Of a DNA stretch of 23,261 nucleotides, positions 1-6,146 are shown piece after piece. Source of the stretch: a virus; IMG/VR virus record IMGVR_UViG_3300042294_003853, positions 1 to 23,261 of that record, one strand, 5' to 3'. The position numbers were made by a program, and so were the translations under genes. The notes beneath the pieces are model-generated. The model saw only the letters and a list, made by a program, of their open reading frames with translations. It did not search any database and had not been told where the DNA came from. Numbering within the stretch: position 1 is the stretch's first letter; the number at the start of each line of letters is the position of its first letter.

Positions 1-104
1 TTCGCGGGTGCATGACCGCTCGCCTCCAACACACTGGCGACTTGAGTGCCGATCTTCCCGGCAGTTTGCGTGGTGTACTGGGCGACGAAACGTGTCTCGT
101 ACAA
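1..104 (-). CDS. partial leftward gene, unknown function (runs off left edge)
   Basis: An open frame starts with TTG at 104 and runs off the window after 34 codons. The translation begins MYETRFVAQYTTQTAGKIGT and looks like an ordinary soluble protein. An AAGGA sequence lies 9 nt before the TTG, and I see no ATG in the same frame nearby, which is why I chose the TTG. It follows the terminator hairpin at 138-176, so it may have its own promoter or be reached by read-through. No family is recognised and too little is visible to propose a function. Confidence 0.5.
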   Translation of the reverse strand, partial: MYETRFVAQYTTQTAGKIGTQVASVLEASGHAPA

Positions 105-137
105 GGGAGGGAGTCCTTTCCGACCCGTCCGGGAAAA

Positions 138-176
138 CCCCCCGGCGCGGTCCGTCGTGGCGGCGCTGCCGGGGGG
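138..176 (-). terminator. intrinsic terminator-like hairpin, leftward
   Basis: Perfect 9-bp arms CCCCCCGGC (138-146) and GCCGGGGGG (168-176) flank a 21-nt loop. Read leftward, the right arm is followed directly by TTTT and then CCC. It lies between the end of the possible ssDNA-binding gene and the partial gene starting at 104. The U-tract is short, so it may be only a partial terminator or a leader structure. Confidence 0.5.
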
Positions 177-193
177 CTATCCGGGGGACTGTA

Positions 194-225
194 GGGGGCG
201 GGAGCCTTGCGAGCTGCCCGCCCCC
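194..225 (-). other. G+C-rich hairpin after the 257-778 gene
   Basis: Perfect 9-bp arms GGGGGCGGG (194-202) and CCCGCCCCC (217-225) flank a 14-nt loop. With 138-176 it makes a tandem pair of hairpins in the gap. There is no U-tract, so it could stabilise the 3' end of the upstream mRNA instead of terminating it. The Chi-like decamer begins two bases to its right. Confidence 0.5.
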
Positions 226-238
226 GGCTGGTGGGGTT
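226..238 (+). repeat. Chi-like decamer, non-coding copy
   Basis: GGCTGGTGGGGTT lies in non-coding DNA 18 bases beyond the stop codon of the 257-778 gene. It contains GCTGGTGGGG at 227-236. Because it is outside any gene, codon or amino-acid bias cannot explain it. Confidence 0.85.
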
Positions 239-256
239 CCGAGATGGTAGCAGAAA

Positions 257-778
257 TCAGCCGGCGAGGGGCTTCACGAGGAAGTCCTTGCGGTAAGTCC
301 TGCCGTTGACCTGGTCGTACTGGCACTTCACGACGACTGCGACCGCGTCCTGGCCGTTGATCTTGGCGTCGGCATCCGCGATTGCGGTTCCGATATCCTT
401 GACGTCACGGCGCAGGATGGTCTGGAGGTGGCCTTTCAGGCGGCGCATCTCGATATCGACGCGCATCCGGCCCTTCTCGTCCAGGACGCTGGTGTCCTGC
501 GGGAGGCGGAAGGAAGCGCCGTCGAACGAGCGGGGCTCGCTGGGCTGGTCAGCGTCGTTGATGAGCTGGTAGCGGAAGCTGATCTCCGTACCGGCGACCT
601 TCTGGCCGTCAGGCAGCTTGTACTCGCTCGGGCGGACCGACAGGCTGGACACGAAGACCTCGTGCTGGCCCTCGGCCGGCCACCAACCGCCAGCACCCAT
701 GCCGTTGTCGGGCTGGGCCTGCGCGAAGGAGGCGTTGAGTGAGTTGAACATGGCCTTGACGTTGTTCTCAATGGGCAT
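257..778 (-). CDS. possible phage ssDNA-binding protein (173 aa)
   Basis: I start at the ATG at 778 (MPIENNVKAMF) because GGAG lies 6 nt before it; an in-frame start 39 nt upstream would cover the Shine-Dalgarno. The protein has a low-complexity N-terminus with GMGAGGWWPAEG, a beta-rich middle (HEVFVSSLSV, TEISFRYQLI) and ends in YRKDFLVKPLAG. No catalytic motif is visible. It is the last gene of a cluster containing a RecB-like nuclease and a RecA-like ATPase. In many phages a DUF669-type ssDNA-binding protein occupies that position. The assignment rests mainly on this context and on the beta-rich pattern, so it is tentative. Confidence 0.45.
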   Translation of the reverse strand: MPIENNVKAMFNSLNASFAQAQPDNGMGAGGWWPAEGQHEVFVSSLSVRPSEYKLPDGQKVAGTEISFRYQLINDADQPSEPRSFDGASFRLPQDTSVLDEKGRMRVDIEMRRLKGHLQTILRRDVKDIGTAIADADAKINGQDAVAVVVKCQYDQVNGRTYRKDFLVKPLAG

Positions 779-800
779 CTGATGCTCCGTAAAGAGGGGT

Positions 801-830
801 GAAAAGAAACGAAACAAACGAAACGAAGAT
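801..830 (-). promoter_or_regulatory. GAAAC-repeat leader of the 257-778 gene
   Basis: The gap between the ATPase stop (855) and the start at 778 holds closely spaced GAAAC units, including CGAAAC at 810-815 and 819-824. Leftward, this is a pyrimidine-rich leader of GTTTC units. CGAAAC/GTTTCG units also make up the palindrome near 3780, so a shared regulator is possible. Confidence 0.3.
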
Positions 831-836
831 GGGGAA

Positions 837-872
837 GCGAACGCGGTTCCCGCGTCAGCGGACCGCGTTCGC
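837..872 (-). other. perfect 11-bp hairpin across the ATPase stop codon
   Basis: Arms GCGAACGCGGT (837-847) and ACCGCGTTCGC (862-872) pair perfectly around a 14-nt loop that contains the stop codon of the ATPase gene (855-857). Leftward it is followed by a pyrimidine-rich stretch without a clean U-run. It is one of several long perfect hairpins just upstream of leftward genes in this window. Confidence 0.6.
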
Positions 873-1754
873 GGTCTCGTAGGCAGAGCAGAAGGATCCC
901 CACGCGTTGTCGCGTGGGAGCTCGACCGTGGTGAGCGGCGAGAGCGTGCGGACCTTCGCGATGCCCTCGAGCTTGGGGTTGTCGAAAGAGCAGTAGTGCC
1001 GACGCACCTTCTCCTGCGTAGTCACCTTTCGCGTAAGCACCTTGCCGCCGACGTTCGCCTCCTGGTCCCTGCTGACTTCGCGGATGTCCCAATGCGCGGT
1101 GACCGGGATCACGATGTCGAACATGGGGAACATGCGGGCGTACAGGCCGTCCGAGATGAGGATCTTGTACTCCTCGACGTTCTGGTTCTCGCTGAGGGGG
1201 ACGTGCTTGCGGGACAGGTGGGCGATGTAATAGACGCCGTACCCGTGCCGGCGCAGGGTCGTGCCGAACTCGATGAGGGTGTCGAACAGTCGCTCCCAGC
1301 CGAGTCGGCCGTCCACGTCGGTGAACCGCTCGCGGCCGTAGAGCTTGGCGATGTGCGGACGCAGGAGCCGGATGGCGGCACCGAGCGTGTCGATCACCAC
1401 CGTCTCCGGGCGGGGCTGGTTCGTGCGGGCCAGCTCAAGCAGGATCTTCTGCTTCGCCTCGATTGCGGACCAATCGAGCACGACGGGATTTCCCTTCTCG
1501 TCCACTGATCGGCCGTCAGGACCGGGGGTGGGGAACATGACCGCCTCGCTGGTGCCGCAGACCGCAGGCGTCTCGTCCAGGTTGAGGATGTACGCGCCAG
1601 GGTGGGACTGCAGGAGGAAAGACTTGCCGCAGCCAGCCTCACCGACCACAAGACCAAGCATGCGGGAAGGAGTAGTGCGACCAGTGGTGACGGCATTGCC
1701 GAGTCCTGCGTACTTGGATGCGACGGTGGAACCGTGAGTGACGGAGTGTGTCAT
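855..1754 (-). CDS. RecA-like P-loop ATPase, probable phage recombination protein (Sak4-type)
   Basis: This 299-aa protein has a Walker A motif GEAGCGKS at about residues 38-45, a Walker B-like strand TVVID near 118-122, and a polar strand YYIAHLSRK near 175-183. That order is typical of the AAA_24/RecA-like phage ATPases that include the Sak4 single-strand annealing proteins. These act on ssDNA with a phage ssDNA-binding protein and a nuclease, and candidates for both flank it. The ATG at 1754 is preceded by AAAGGAG with 5 nt spacing. A one-mismatch copy of the repeated decamer (1771-1780) fills the gap directly after the previous stop codon. The ATPase fold is secure; the annealing role is inferred from the family and neighbours. 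Confidence 0.75.
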   Translation of the reverse strand: MTHSVTHGSTVASKYAGLGNAVTTGRTTPSRMLGLVVGEAGCGKSFLLQSHPGAYILNLDETPAVCGTSEAVMFPTPGPDGRSVDEKGNPVVLDWSAIEAKQKILLELARTNQPRPETVVIDTLGAAIRLLRPHIAKLYGRERFTDVDGRLGWERLFDTLIEFGTTLRRHGYGVYYIAHLSRKHVPLSENQNVEEYKILISDGLYARMFPMFDIVIPVTAHWDIREVSRDQEANVGGKVLTRKVTTQEKVRRHYCSFDNPKLEGIAKVRTLSPLTTVELPRDNAWGSFCSAYETANAVR

Positions 1755-1781
1755 GATGACTCCTTTGGGGGTTGGTGGGGG

Positions 1782-2312
1782 TCAGTTCGCGTAATCGTTG
1801 CTGCCGAAGAAGGTCGGGGCCCTGAAGCCGCCGGGCAGGATGTCGGGCATGCCGTCGTTGAAGGAACTTATGTCTGCCTCGCGGGGCGTTGGCTTCATGT
1901 CCCATTCCACGGGGGCGTCCGGGTCCACGGGCTGCTCCCCGATGATCTGGGTGCCTTCGGGCGAGATCATGGCGACCGGGACGGTGTGCACGCGCTGGAC
2001 CGGCATGGGACCCTGGAAGTCCGCGGCCGGGCGTGGCATCTCGCGCCAGCCGGGGATGGTCACCTCGATGCGCTTGCGGAAGTTGATGCCCAGATCTTCG
2101 CACCACCCGCTGAAGGTGGAGTACGAGGGCTTGACCCCGTGCATCTCGCAGAACGCCCGGTGGAGCTGCTGCCTGTTCTCGATGTCCGGGTTCGCCTTCA
2201 CGGCCTCCGCGATGCGTGGTGCGATCACGAGCCGCAGGCAGTCATGCCACATGACGGGCCCGAGCACGGACTTTCCTGCTTCCTGGCTGGTGGGGTTAGG
2301 TGCTTCCTCCAT
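1782..2312 (-). CDS. hypothetical protein with possible helix-turn-helix (176 aa)
   Basis: The ATG at 2312 has GGAG 7 nt upstream and overlaps the end of the nuclease gene by 17 bp, so the two are translationally close. Residues about 45-78 (QQLHRAFCEMHGVKPSYSTF and following) read like a helix-turn-helix, with a tryptophan-containing second helix. The C-terminal half is proline-rich and probably flexible. It lies between nuclease and ATPase in the recombination cluster, so a DNA-binding accessory role is plausible but unproven. Codons 6-9 contain the repeated decamer (AAC CCC ACC AGC). I do not recognise the family. Confidence 0.6.
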   Translation of the reverse strand: MEEAPNPTSQEAGKSVLGPVMWHDCLRLVIAPRIAEAVKANPDIENRQQLHRAFCEMHGVKPSYSTFSGWCEDLGINFRKRIEVTIPGWREMPRPAADFQGPMPVQRVHTVPVAMISPEGTQIIGEQPVDPDAPVEWDMKPTPREADISSFNDGMPDILPGGFRAPTFFGSNDYAN

Positions 2313-3522
2313 TGTCGATCTCCGTGTGAGTGTCCCTGTCGCGTTGCAGGAAACCCTCAGCCAGAATCAACTCAGGCCACTTGCCAGGCTCGACCATGTG
2401 GAACGGCAGGTACGGCGACGGAGTGCCGTGCTGAACTACCGGATCACCAATCTCGAATTCGCTGGGCTGGGACGGGCGCTGTGTGTACTTCCGGATGAAG
2501 GACAGGCGATCATGGTACTCGGTCTTGAGATCTTCCGCAAGAAGAAGTTCCGCGGAAGTTGTGGAAATCGCGATGCACGGATCGGTCAGCCGCTCGGGCT
2601 CGAAGTGGCTGTACTCTCCGCGTCCCAGGTACCAATCCAGGCAGCGTTGTTCGTAGAGGTACGGGTCAGGCTCGCCCGTGTAGATGCGCTCGTTGCGCGG
2701 CTCGCCCTTGCGGGGGCCGCTCTTGAACGGGCTTTCGTCCAGCGTGAAGGGGCGGTCCTTCAGACCGAACTCGATGCTGGGCTTGCGCACGGCGATGTGC
2801 AGGACGCCGCCTATCTTGTCGCTGCCCCATTGCAGCGCCAGCTCGGGTGAGTCAAGTTCCATGGCCTCGAGCAGGGTGTGGAAGTAGTGCTGTGTCTGGA
2901 ACTCGAGAGGGCAGGTCTGCAGGCGGGCATTTGTGGACATGGACGTGGTCTTGAAGTCCACGATCCACAACTTGCCTGCCTTGTCCCGGAGGATGCAGTC
3001 GGGCTGGATCAGCCGGTCGCCGACCTTGATCTCGGGCTCCTGCTCCACGACGGTCCAATCCTCCGCGAACCGCTGGCCCAGCGTCTTGCCGCTGCCGTCC
3101 GGTACCTGCAGCGCCGCGTTGAACCACGCGATGCTGGTGCGTGCGTCCTGCTCCTCCCGCGCCACCATCTCCCGGACCTTGTCGCCGGACACGCCCATCT
3201 GCTTGCACACGTCCCGCAGTTCCTCGCACCGAGCGACGATGGCCTGCTCCAGCGTCAGGGCCCGCTCGGTGGGGTCATCGAGGATGCACGCGAACGCCAG
3301 GTGGACCCAGCTGCCTCGGCTCAGGGCACGGCTGTACTGGAACGCCTTGACCAGCCCGAGCTTGCGGGACAGGTAGTAGGTGCGGGGGCAGGACCGGAGG
3401 AGCCGGTAGTCGCTGCTGCGGATGTGGGGCCTACGGGCAAAGATGCCGTGGGCCTCGAGCCACGAACGGACATCGTCAAGAATGCTGGTGGGATAGGACG
3501 CCTGGCTGGTGGGGGGTGGCAT
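2296..3522 (-). CDS. PD-(D/E)XK nuclease of the RecB/Cas4-like type
   Basis: This 408-aa protein shows the RecB-family nuclease signature. An N-terminal SSDYRLLRSCPRTYYLSRKL segment resembles the opening helix of PDDEXK_1 proteins. Then come Asp175 in IQPDCI, the D189-F-K191 core (WIVDFKTTS) and a QxxxY motif at 209-213. Known members are exonucleases or recombination nucleases that resect dsDNA ends. Followed by a Sak4-like ATPase and a possible ssDNA-binding protein, it fits a phage recombination module. The ATG at 3522 has AGGAG 6 nt upstream. The Chi-like decamer is in codons 3-6, and a further octamer copy is at 3484-3491. No Cas4-type cysteine cluster is evident, and no cas genes are nearby. 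Confidence 0.8.
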   Translation of the reverse strand: MPPPTSQASYPTSILDDVRSWLEAHGIFARRPHIRSSDYRLLRSCPRTYYLSRKLGLVKAFQYSRALSRGSWVHLAFACILDDPTERALTLEQAIVARCEELRDVCKQMGVSGDKVREMVAREEQDARTSIAWFNAALQVPDGSGKTLGQRFAEDWTVVEQEPEIKVGDRLIQPDCILRDKAGKLWIVDFKTTSMSTNARLQTCPLEFQTQHYFHTLLEAMELDSPELALQWGSDKIGGVLHIAVRKPSIEFGLKDRPFTLDESPFKSGPRKGEPRNERIYTGEPDPYLYEQRCLDWYLGRGEYSHFEPERLTDPCIAISTTSAELLLAEDLKTEYHDRLSFIRKYTQRPSQPSEFEIGDPVVQHGTPSPYLPFHMVEPGKWPELILAEGFLQRDRDTHTEIDNGGST

Positions 3523-3540
3523 AGGGGACTCCTGGGGTTA

Positions 3541-3576
3541 GCGCACGCGGGGCGCGTAGCGCTCCCCCGCGTGCGC
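3541..3576 (-). other. 12-bp perfect leader hairpin before the nuclease gene
   Basis: Arms GCGCACGCGGGG (3541-3552) and CCCCGCGTGCGC (3565-3576) enclose a 12-nt loop. The hairpin ends 18 nt before the ATG at 3522, just upstream of its Shine-Dalgarno. There is no U-run on either side, so I favour a leader or processing structure over a terminator. Confidence 0.65.
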
Positions 3577-3858
3577 GACTTTAGGGGGTAGCGTTGTAGC
3601 ATGTGCTTCACCCATGCTGATGATCTAACATCCCGCCTCGGGTCGGAGGCCAAGAACAAGATGCCGTGGGTTCGCCGGCAATGCGGGTAGTGGGAATCCC
3701 GCTCAGCAAATGGGCTGTGTCGAAACCTAGGTCAACGGATCGAACTTACTACATTTCTTCACGTTTGTAGCAGTTTCGGTACGAAACGGTCGTTTCGTAA
3801 GCGGTAAGGAAAAGTGGTAAGTGTTTCTTACCGGCTGCGGGTTCCCGTAAGTGGAGGT
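3577..3858 (-). promoter_or_regulatory. regulatory gap with operator-like palindrome and CTTAC repeats
   Basis: This non-coding stretch, less G+C-rich than its surroundings, separates the HExxH gene from the nuclease gene. It holds a 9+9 bp palindrome with a 2-nt centre, TACGAAACGGTCGTTTCGTA (3780-3799). Further CGAAAC/GTTTCG half-sites lie at 3721-3726 and 3773-3778. A small inverted repeat GGTAAG/CTTACC lies at 3816-3832, and further CTTAC units flank it when read leftward. A TTGACC hexamer occurs leftward near 3730, but I see no convincing -10 at the right distance. The arrangement looks like an operator region for the recombination operon (3522 to 257). The regulator is unknown. Confidence 0.45.
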
Positions 3859-4131
3859 TTAAGTTCCAGTCCGGCGGTACCCCACCCGCCAGAGGGCGGC
3901 GGATATGGCGTTGGCCGTGTCGTGAACCGCTTCTTCGTCCAGGTCCCATAGCGCGGCGTGCAGGACCTCGTGGATGATCGAGTCCATGGTCCGCTCGTCG
4001 GGGTAGCCCAGGGCGATGCGGATGATCCGCTCCTCCTTGTGGCAAAGTCCCTCTGCGTCACCCAGGTTGGGCACGAACCGCAAGCGCCAGCGCTGACCAC
4101 GGATCTTGAGGATGCGGTCGCCCTTCGCCAT
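3859..4131 (-). CDS. minimal HExxH putative zinc metallopeptidase (90 aa)
   Basis: The start is the ATG at 4131 (MAKGDRILKIRGQ). The central motif HEVLHA at residues 54-59, followed by the acidic run DLDEEAVHD, has the HExxH pattern of zinc metallopeptidases such as small SprT-like phage proteins. At 90 aa it is close to the minimum for one catalytic domain, and it has no signal peptide or membrane segment. There is no Shine-Dalgarno before the ATG. Instead CCCCACCAGCC, the complement of the repeated decamer, abuts the start codon, directly after the phosphoesterase stop. Translation may depend on coupling to the upstream gene. Zinc binding is likely from the motif; substrate unknown. Confidence 0.65.
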   Translation of the reverse strand: MAKGDRILKIRGQRWRLRFVPNLGDAEGLCHKEERIIRIALGYPDERTMDSIIHEVLHAALWDLDEEAVHDTANAISAALWRVGYRRTGT

Positions 4132-4145
4132 GGCTGGTGGGGGTT
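4132..4145 (+). repeat. Chi-like decamer filling an intergenic gap
   Basis: GGCTGGTGGGGGTT spans essentially the whole gap between the stop of the phosphoesterase (4145-4147) and the ATG at 4131. In the leftward mRNA it takes the place normally held by a Shine-Dalgarno. Confidence 0.85.
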
Positions 4146-5059
4146 CAGTGCGCGAGGTGGAATTCGGGAGTGAGCTGGTAGTACGTCTTGTGTTCGCCGC
4201 TTGTGGTGCGGCCTGACTTCTTGGCCATGTACAGGCGGAGCCAGACCGCTCCCTGCACTTCGGGCCCGCGGCCCTGCTCGATGTGCCAACCGCTGTGGCC
4301 GTCACCGAACTCGTCCTTGTAGGTGCCCGTGCGGACGTGGTACTGGATGTCGCTGACCACCCGGCAACCGGCCTTGTCGCACACCAGCCGCTCGCGGGAC
4401 AGCGGCATGAACCACTGCTTGTGCACGTGGCCCTGCACGATGATGTCTGCGTCCGGGATGACTGCCGCCTGCCGCCGCACTTTGAGCGTGTCGAACGACA
4501 TGAGCGCGGCACCGCCTGCACCGTGGAAGTACTTGAGGGACAGCGTGTAACGCTCGTTGTTGATCTCCGTGAAGAAACGGATCCAGCCGCCGTATCCTCC
4601 GGGATACACCTTGTCACCGGACTGCTGGCTCATGCGCTCGCACAGCCGCTCAGTGAGGTCCGTCTCGCAGTTCTTGAGGATCGCGGACTCGTGGTTGCCG
4701 CGCCCGATGACCACGAAGTTACCGGCGTAGGGGGAGTAGAAGTCGGAGGCGTGCCGGACTAGGGAATCGAGGTAGTCCGCAGCCAGTGCATGCTCTTCGC
4801 GTATGCCGCTCTTGTTGCGCCGAGGATCGAACTTGCCTTCCATCGCGCAGAAGAGATCGCCCACGTCAATGATGCCCGCACGACGCTCAACTGCCTGGTC
4901 CAGATGCGTTCGCTCGAGGTCATGGTCAGCGTGGGGGTTATCGTGGTGGCGGTCCCCGGACAGGAGGAACCACCACTCATCCGTTCTTGAGGTGCACGTA
5001 AGGTCAACGAGGTGTATGTTCCTCGAAGCTGCCCTCACCTTGAACGGGACGTTGGGCAT
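4145..5059 (-). CDS. calcineurin-like metallophosphoesterase (304 aa)
   Basis: All signature blocks of the metallophosphoesterase superfamily are present: GDRHHD (35-40), GDLF (67-70), GRGNHES (119-125), YFHG (177-180) and QGHVH (209-213). These residues form a dinuclear metal site that cleaves phosphomono- or phosphodiesters. I start at the ATG at 5059 (MPNVPFKVR) because it overlaps the stop of the 38-aa gene as TGATG. The longer open frame to 5137 would overlap that small gene. Phage members of this family are thought to act in nucleic acid metabolism or end processing, but the substrate cannot be told from sequence. Confidence 0.8.
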   Translation of the reverse strand: MPNVPFKVRAASRNIHLVDLTCTSRTDEWWFLLSGDRHHDNPHADHDLERTHLDQAVERRAGIIDVGDLFCAMEGKFDPRRNKSGIREEHALAADYLDSLVRHASDFYSPYAGNFVVIGRGNHESAILKNCETDLTERLCERMSQQSGDKVYPGGYGGWIRFFTEINNERYTLSLKYFHGAGGAALMSFDTLKVRRQAAVIPDADIIVQGHVHKQWFMPLSRERLVCDKAGCRVVSDIQYHVRTGTYKDEFGDGHSGWHIEQGRGPEVQGAVWLRLYMAKKSGRTTSGEHKTYYQLTPEFHLAH

Positions 5060-5175
5060 CAGAACTTGGAGCCGTGCTTCTTGCAGAGGAACCAGCCGGC
5101 CACGAAGCCGACCACGCCGAGCAGGGCTGCGAACCAAAGGCTACCGAGGAAATCGCCGAAATCAGCAAGGATCAT
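5059..5175 (-). CDS. 38-aa single-pass membrane protein
   Basis: This short ORF begins with an ATG at 5175 that overlaps the preceding stop as TAATG, and ends in a TGATG overlap with the phosphoesterase. AAAGG lies about 6 nt before the start. The protein is one hydrophobic segment (LWFAALLGVVGFVAGWFL) followed by a basic tail CKKHGSKF. Tight coupling on both sides supports it as a real gene. It lies next to two other small membrane proteins, so a role in lysis or at the cell envelope is a reasonable guess, but no family is recognised. Confidence 0.65.
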   Translation of the reverse strand: MILADFGDFLGSLWFAALLGVVGFVAGWFLCKKHGSKF

Positions 5176-5675
5176 TATGAACCTTTCTTGTGAATGCGTC
5201 GCCACGCAGCATCGAACTCCGGGTCTGATGCGCGCCGCGCAGCGACATACTCGCGAGCATCTTCCGGTTTAGAGGGGTCCAGCATTCCGGACGCGAGAGC
5301 CGCGTCCTGCACCTTGCGGCGCGGCAGCCAGCCGATGGCAACCCTGATGACCGTGCCCAATCCGGTCTGCCACAGCAGCACGCAGATCCCGATAACCACG
5401 ACTGCGGCAGCCACCCACCACACCGTCTCCAGCCACGCAGGAGTCTTGTTCTCCAGGTGCGGAAGCTGCCCGTGAATGTCAACGGCCAGGTCGTGAATGG
5501 TCTCGGCACGGGTCACCACCTCCTGGTCACCCACGGCCTTGCCGTGGTCGATGAGGGCCTGGGACTCGGCCTGGATCGCGGTCGTGTTCCTGCTCACGCG
5601 AGCGAGCGGATTGCACCCCACCAGCAGGCTAGCGGCGAGGATCAAGCTGGCGTTCGATCTTGTCCAGCCGTGCAT
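5175..5675 (-). CDS. putative lipoprotein with an internal membrane segment (166 aa)
   Basis: The N-terminus ends in a lipobox-like LLVGC with Cys20 after a hydrophobic stretch, as in bacterial lipoproteins. A second hydrophobic segment (VWWVAAAVVVIGICVLLW) lies near residues 85-102. The region between them looks helical. The start at 5675 has AGGAGG 6 nt upstream and lies inside the 5629-5829 gene in another frame, a 47-bp overlap. An embedded lipoprotein gene after a small membrane gene recalls Rz/Rz1 spanin pairs. The extra membrane segment and 166-aa length do not fit a classical o-spanin. Codons 17-20 carry the repeated decamer in opposite orientation. Membrane location is likely; a lysis role is inference. 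Confidence 0.55.
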   Translation of the reverse strand: MHGWTRSNASLILAASLLVGCNPLARVSRNTTAIQAESQALIDHGKAVGDQEVVTRAETIHDLAVDIHGQLPHLENKTPAWLETVWWVAAAVVVIGICVLLWQTGLGTVIRVAIGWLPRRKVQDAALASGMLDPSKPEDAREYVAARRASDPEFDAAWRRIHKKGS

Positions 5676-5829
5676 TCATCGCCTCCTGCTGCGCCACCAG
5701 GCGCATGAGCAACCGGTCGTGCGTGAGGTATCCGCTGCCGAGGATCGTGAGCAGCGTGATCGCCACCCCGATGATGCCGACCCAATCGCGGGTCGACAGG
5801 CGCACGATGTTGTTCTGCTCTCTGGTCAT
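5629..5829 (-). CDS. 66-aa membrane protein with coiled-coil tail (holin- or i-spanin-like)
   Basis: MTREQNNIVRLSTRDW is followed by a hydrophobic segment (VGIIGVAITLLTILGSGYL) and a charged helical tail with heptad-like spacing (LLMRLVAQQEAMNARLDKIE). One N-terminal membrane helix plus a short coiled coil is seen in some small holins and truncated i-spanins. The start at 5829 lies 11 nt after the previous stop and has only a weak Shine-Dalgarno. The next gene begins inside it. No endolysin was recognised in this window, so the lysis assignment remains a guess from topology. Confidence 0.55.
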   Translation of the reverse strand: MTREQNNIVRLSTRDWVGIIGVAITLLTILGSGYLTHDRLLMRLVAQQEAMNARLDKIERQLDPRR

Positions 5830-5840
5830 GGCTTCGTCGT

Positions 5841-6146
5841 TCAGAAGAAGACTCTGTATGGGGTGGTGGGGGTAGGTGTCACGATTGGAAGACTCGAGAG
5901 CTGTTCGGCGGTGAGCTCGAAACTGGTTCTCAGGTTTGCGTGGTACCCCGAATCGCCCCGCTTCTGGACATACCCGTCCTCGTCCAGAATGTCCGGGATC
6001 TGGCCGATGTAGTCAATCTCGACACCGGGCCCCCAATAGAAGACCTCTTCCCCTTCCATGACCTTCATCTTCAGCAGACCGGATTCGAGAAGTGCCTCGT
6101 TCATCTCGCGTTCGCTGCGGGTCCTCAGCATGAAGTCAAGGATCAT
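5841..6146 (-). CDS. hypothetical protein downstream of the fibre gene (101 aa)
   Basis: The ATG at 6146 overlaps the fibre stop as ATGA, with AAGGA 9 nt upstream, so I prefer it to an in-frame GTG at 6191 that would overlap the fibre gene more. The protein is acidic (EREMNEALLESGLL, DILDEDGYVQKRGD), has no membrane segment, and ends in a Pro/Thr-rich tail. Its position directly after a fibre gene and close coupling suggest a fibre chaperone, attachment factor or minor virion protein. That is context only. Base composition is A+T-richer than the genome around it, matching the fibre. Confidence 0.55.
   Translation of the reverse strand: MILDFMLRTRSEREMNEALLESGLLKMKVMEGEEVFYWGPGVEIDYIGQIPDILDEDGYVQKRGDSGYHANLRTSFELTAEQLSSLPIVTPTPTTPYRVFF

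Noticed and set aside
2296-3522. Cas4 identity for the RecB-like nuclease
   Set aside because: The typical Cas4 cysteine set for an iron-sulfur cluster is not seen, and the neighbours are phage recombination genes.
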